From positions 62,001 to 126,000 of the forward strand of contig NZ_JAFBCX010000007.1 in NCBI RefSeq assembly GCF_016907955.1: a stretch of 64,000 bases of DNA, in the 5' to 3' direction. The stretch is from Lentzea nigeriaca (lineage in GTDB: Bacteria; Actinomycetota; Actinomycetes; Mycobacteriales; Pseudonocardiaceae). The notes under the pieces are model-generated. The model was given only the letters and a program-made list of their open reading frames with translations. It was not told the origin of the DNA and made no database searches. A program made the position numbers and the translations under genes. Positions 61,688-64,000 of the stretch are shown one piece after another. Each line of letters begins with the position of its first letter. The stretch's first letter is position 1.

Positions 61688-62001
61688 CAGCGTGGGCCGC
61701 GCTGGACCTCGATCAGCTTCGGGCGCACGTCGACCATGTACACGAGCACGGCGACGAGACCCGCGAGCCAGAAGATCGAGCCGACGCCGCCGGGTGAGAA
61801 GAGCAGCATCGCGGCCGCTCCGCCACCGGTGATGCCGAGCCAGGCCGGCTTCGTCAGTCTCTCGGCCGCGGTGAACGCGTCGACGCGCTGGGCGAGCGCG
61901 TGGAAGAACGCGAACAGCCCGAGGATCGTGAACCCCAGGTCGGCGAAGAAGTACACGATGCCGTCGAGGTTCCAGAAGCTGAAGGTCGGCACGTAGAACA
62001 C
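61684..62001 (-). CDS. DUF2516 membrane protein
   Basis: 105 residues, GTG start. A three-helix small protein: LDGIVYFFADLGFTILGLFAF, then AAERLTKPAWLGITGGGAAA and IFWLAGLVAVLVYMVDVRPK. The LTKPAWL and VYMVDVRP segments are the DUF2516 signature. In mycobacteria (Rv0476) it lies beside hbhA, as here. Function unknown. Confidence 0.88.
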   Translation of the reverse strand: MFYVPTFSFWNLDGIVYFFADLGFTILGLFAFFHALAQRVDAFTAAERLTKPAWLGITGGGAAAMLLFSPGGVGSIFWLAGLVAVLVYMVDVRPKLIEVQRGPRW

Positions 62002-62159
62002 GAGCCCAGACTACGTGCCGGTACGGCAAGAGGGGAGCACGCCCGTGCTCGGGGTCTGGGGTGCCCCAAGATGACACGACAGACGACGTGGTCCGCGCTT
62101 TCCGCGGACACACGTCGCCTGAGGTTGTCGCTGCTCCCCTCTCGGAGGACTTCAGCGAC

Positions 62160-62819
62160 TCACTTGGTGGTGTTCGTCGTGGTCGTCTTCTTCGCCGCGG
62201 TGGTGCTGCGGGTGGTCGTCGCCGGCTTGCGCGGCGCGGTGCGGTTCGCGGCCTTGCGGGTGGTGCTGCGGACCTCGTGCGCGGCCTCGCCACCGACCTC
62301 GACGATCTCCTCGGCCAGCTTCTCGGCGCCTTCCTCGACCTCGTGGGCGACCTTCTCGCCGACCGAGCGGGTGCGGCGGGTCACCTTGCCGAGGACGTCG
62401 TCGGCGAGCACACGGGCGTCGGCGGCGGCGGACTCGGCGCGCTTCTGCGCGGCCTCGACGGCGTGCTCGACCTGCTCGACGGCCTGCTTGACCTGCGGCT
62501 GGGCCTTGATCTGCTCCAGCGTCTGCTCGCCCTGCTCAGCGAGGTAGGTGTACAGGTTCACCGCGGAGGCGGTGTAGGCGTCGACCAGCTTCTTGAGCTC
62601 GGCCGGCTGCAGCTTCTCGCGCAGGTCCTTGAGCTCGGCGGGGAGGTCGGCAGCCTTGGTCTGGGCCTCTTCCGCGCGCTCCTTGGCCTTGTTCAGCGCC
62701 TCGACGACCGCCTTGGCGGCGAGGTCACCGGCGCCGAGCGCGGCGAGCAGGGCCTGACGCGCGGCGTGCGCGGCCTGCTCGGCGGTCTTGCGGACGTCGT
62801 CCTGGGTGAGCTTCGGCAT
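62160..62819 (-). CDS. Heparin-binding hemagglutinin-like coiled-coil protein
   Basis: 219 residues from the ATG at 62819, GGAGGA 9 bases upstream. Long alpha-helical part rich in Ala/Glu/Lys (residues 1-165; KAVVEALNKAKERAEEAQTK, VKQAVEQVEHAVEAAQKRAE), then a basic Thr/Lys/Ala tail ending KKTTTTNTTK. HbhA of mycobacteria has the same coiled coil plus Lys/Ala-rich tail and the same place after an XRE regulator (Rv0474-Rv0475). Whether it binds heparan or acts inside on membranes or storage lipid is open. Confidence 0.88.
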   Translation of the reverse strand: MPKLTQDDVRKTAEQAAHAARQALLAALGAGDLAAKAVVEALNKAKERAEEAQTKAADLPAELKDLREKLQPAELKKLVDAYTASAVNLYTYLAEQGEQTLEQIKAQPQVKQAVEQVEHAVEAAQKRAESAAADARVLADDVLGKVTRRTRSVGEKVAHEVEEGAEKLAEEIVEVGGEAAHEVRSTTRKAANRTAPRKPATTTRSTTAAKKTTTTNTTK

Positions 62820-62824
62820 GGAGA

Positions 62825-63202
62825 TCACTCCTCCTTGTTCTTGGCGGCGTTCTCCCGCCTGAAAGATTCGTAAACGTCGAGCAGCACCTGCTTCTGCCGC
62901 TCGGTCAGATCGGTCGCGGCGACGATGGCGTCCGCCAACGCACCGCCTTCGCGCTGCTGGAGGATCCCGGCCTCGACGTAGAGCACCTCGGCCGAGATGC
63001 GCAGTCCCTTGGCGATCTGTTGCAGGATCTCCGCGGATGGCTTGCGCAGTCCTCGCTCGATCTGGCTGAGGTATGGGTTGGAGACACCCGCTTGCTTCGC
63101 CAACTCGCGTAACGAGATCTTCGCGTTGTTGCGTTGTTCGCGGATGTACTCACCGATGTTGCGGCCGAGGTCCGCGACTGCTTTGTCGATGGACTTGTCC
63201 AC
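62825..63202 (-). CDS. XRE-family helix-turn-helix regulator
   Basis: 125 residues from the GTG at 63202 (GGGAG 8 bases upstream); a longer TTG start at 63232 is less likely. HTH: ISLRELAKQAGVSNPYLSQIERGLRKPSAEIL, then a C-terminal segment VLYVEAGILQQREGGALADAI. Matches Rv0474. It ends 5 bases before the HbhA-like start and likely controls it. Confidence 0.92.
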   Translation of the reverse strand: MDKSIDKAVADLGRNIGEYIREQRNNAKISLRELAKQAGVSNPYLSQIERGLRKPSAEILQQIAKGLRISAEVLYVEAGILQQREGGALADAIVAATDLTERQKQVLLDVYESFRRENAAKNKEE

Positions 63203-63247
63203 TGTTCCCGCTCCCGTTCCTCGTGCCACCAACTACGTTAGCGCTGA

Positions 63248-63267
63248 GTGCTAGCTCTTGCAAGCAC
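63248..63267. promoter_or_regulatory. Candidate operator palindrome upstream of the XRE-hbhA unit
   Basis: GTGCTAGCTCTTGCAAGCAC has the symmetric pattern GTGCTnGCnnnnGCnAGCAC. A second GCTAGC follows at 63271. It lies 45 bases upstream of the XRE start and 54 upstream of the divergent methyltransferase, so could serve either. Confidence 0.5.
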
Positions 63268-63320
63268 CCTGCTAGCAACCGCTGCGTGTGCTCGACCACA
63301 GGGATACCGTTGTGGGTGAC

Positions 63321-64000
63321 ATGGACGACGCCGGGGCCTTGCGCGCCGAGCTGGCGGACCACCTGCTCGGTGACGGCGCGCTGCGTGATTCCAGGTGGCT
63401 CAAGGCTTTCCGCACGGTTCCGAGGCACGAGTTCCTGCCGCGCTTCTACCGTCAGCTGCACAGCGGTGACTGGGAACTGGTCACCGCGAAGCACCCGGAC
63501 TGGCTGAAACTCGTCTACGCCGACCGGGTTTGGGTTACCCAGTTCGACGGCGACGACACGGTGACCGGCGGCACACCGACGTGTTCGTCGAGCATGCCCA
63601 CGATCATGGCGATCATGCTGGAGGCGCTGGAGGTCCACAACGGACAGTCGGTGCTGGAGGTGGGCACCGGCACCGGCTACAACGCGGCTCTTCTCTGCCA
63701 CGTCGTGGGTGACGCGAACGTGACCACGATCGACGTAGACCCGAACATCTCCGGGCGGGCGCGAGAACACCTGCTGTGCAACGGGTTCTTCCCGACGTGC
63801 GTCACGGGCGACGGCGCGCTCGGCCATCCGGAGCGCGCGCCGTACGACCGCTTGCTCGCGACCTGCTCCGTCTCGACCATCCCGACCGCCTGGCTGGAGC
63901 AGACCCGGCCGGGTGGCCTGGTCGTCACGACGTTGCACCGCCCCATCGGCGCGGGCCTGGTCAAGATCGAGTCGAACGGCGACGGCACCGGCGAGGGCCG
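63321..64000 (+). CDS. PIMT-like O-methyltransferase, 3' end beyond the window
   Basis: Open from ATG 63321 (GTG 63312 also possible) to the right edge, 226 codons visible. Opening LRAELADHLLGDGALRDSRW and VPRHEFLPRFY are typical of protein-L-isoaspartate methyltransferase relatives; TCSSSMPTIMAIMLEAL replaces the usual ISQP loop, and SAM motif I is VLEVGTGTGYNAALL. The variant with SSS-x-P resembles methyltransferases that accompany graspetide ATP-grasp maturases, but no maturase or precursor is visible in the window. No ribosome site is clear, so it may be leaderless. Confidence 0.82.
   Translation, partial: MDDAGALRAELADHLLGDGALRDSRWLKAFRTVPRHEFLPRFYRQLHSGDWELVTAKHPDWLKLVYADRVWVTQFDGDDTVTGGTPTCSSSMPTIMAIMLEALEVHNGQSVLEVGTGTGYNAALLCHVVGDANVTTIDVDPNISGRAREHLLCNGFFPTCVTGDGALGHPERAPYDRLLATCSVSTIPTAWLEQTRPGGLVVTTLHRPIGAGLVKIESNGDGTGEG

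Overview
The window is high-GC DNA in which most reading frames have GTG or ATG starts, and neighbouring genes very often share 1 or 4 bases between stop and start. Mycothiol genes (mshA and a mycothiol-dependent isomerase family member), BldC, a BldN-like sigma factor, type VII secretion proteins and bS22 point to a mycolate-related or sporulating actinomycete, most likely Pseudonocardiales (Lentzea, Saccharothrix or Actinosynnema type). From memory, the gene order follows, in reverse, the Mycobacterium tuberculosis block from about Rv0474 (XRE regulator, hbhA) to Rv0529 (ccsA). The backbone is therefore conserved chromosome core with lineage-specific insertions. I see no tRNA, rRNA, CRISPR array or insertion sequence.

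1-7.4 kb: a type VII secretion cassette on the minus strand (small EspC/WXG-like protein, 981-residue polymorphic-toxin-like protein, overlapping partial gene that could be its immunity factor), then a cysteine synthase-fold enzyme, DUF4229, an Lrp regulator, bldC, a small membrane protein and a MinD-like ATPase with SGPYxV repeats.

7.4-22.8 kb: heme production and use. rex-hemA-hemC-hemD-hemB run into a tandem set of small four-helix membrane proteins, then hemL, a histidine phosphatase, and the System II cytochrome c genes resA, ccdA, resB and ccsB. A secreted M64 metallopeptidase gene splits resA from ccdA. A near-perfect Rex operator lies in front of rex, so the heme operon should respond to NADH/NAD+.

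22.9-34.3 kb: fasciclin lipoprotein and membrane-anchored sulfite oxidase-family enzyme, HAD-IB phosphatase, BldN-like sigma factor with a DUF5667 membrane protein, acyl-CoA ligase, glutaredoxin-like protein, an ArsR-type regulator divergent from an unusual short-P450/PEP-mutase fusion, then acyltransferase and epimerase.

34.4-50.7 kb: bS22, HTH protein, proC, thioesterase, proline dehydrogenase, TIM-barrel protein, Pro-rich membrane protein, Ppx/GppA phosphatase, RegX3/SenX3, phosphoglycerate mutase, a RibD-like reductase, a second acyl-CoA ligase, DUF4349 lipoprotein, YbjN protein, mshA, alpha/beta hydrolase, and an L,D-transpeptidase lipoprotein.

50.7-64 kb: SDR enzyme, a 41-codon secreted peptide converging on a trypsin-like protein, murB, DUF2505, methyltransferase-like protein, mycothiol enzyme family member, purU, a class III aminotransferase-fold protein lacking its PLP lysine, LOG-family protein, YbaK deacylase, TipA-like MerR regulator with its operator, DJ-1/PfpI protein, hydrolase, DUF2516, HbhA-like protein, XRE regulator, and the start of a PIMT-like methyltransferase cut by the window edge.
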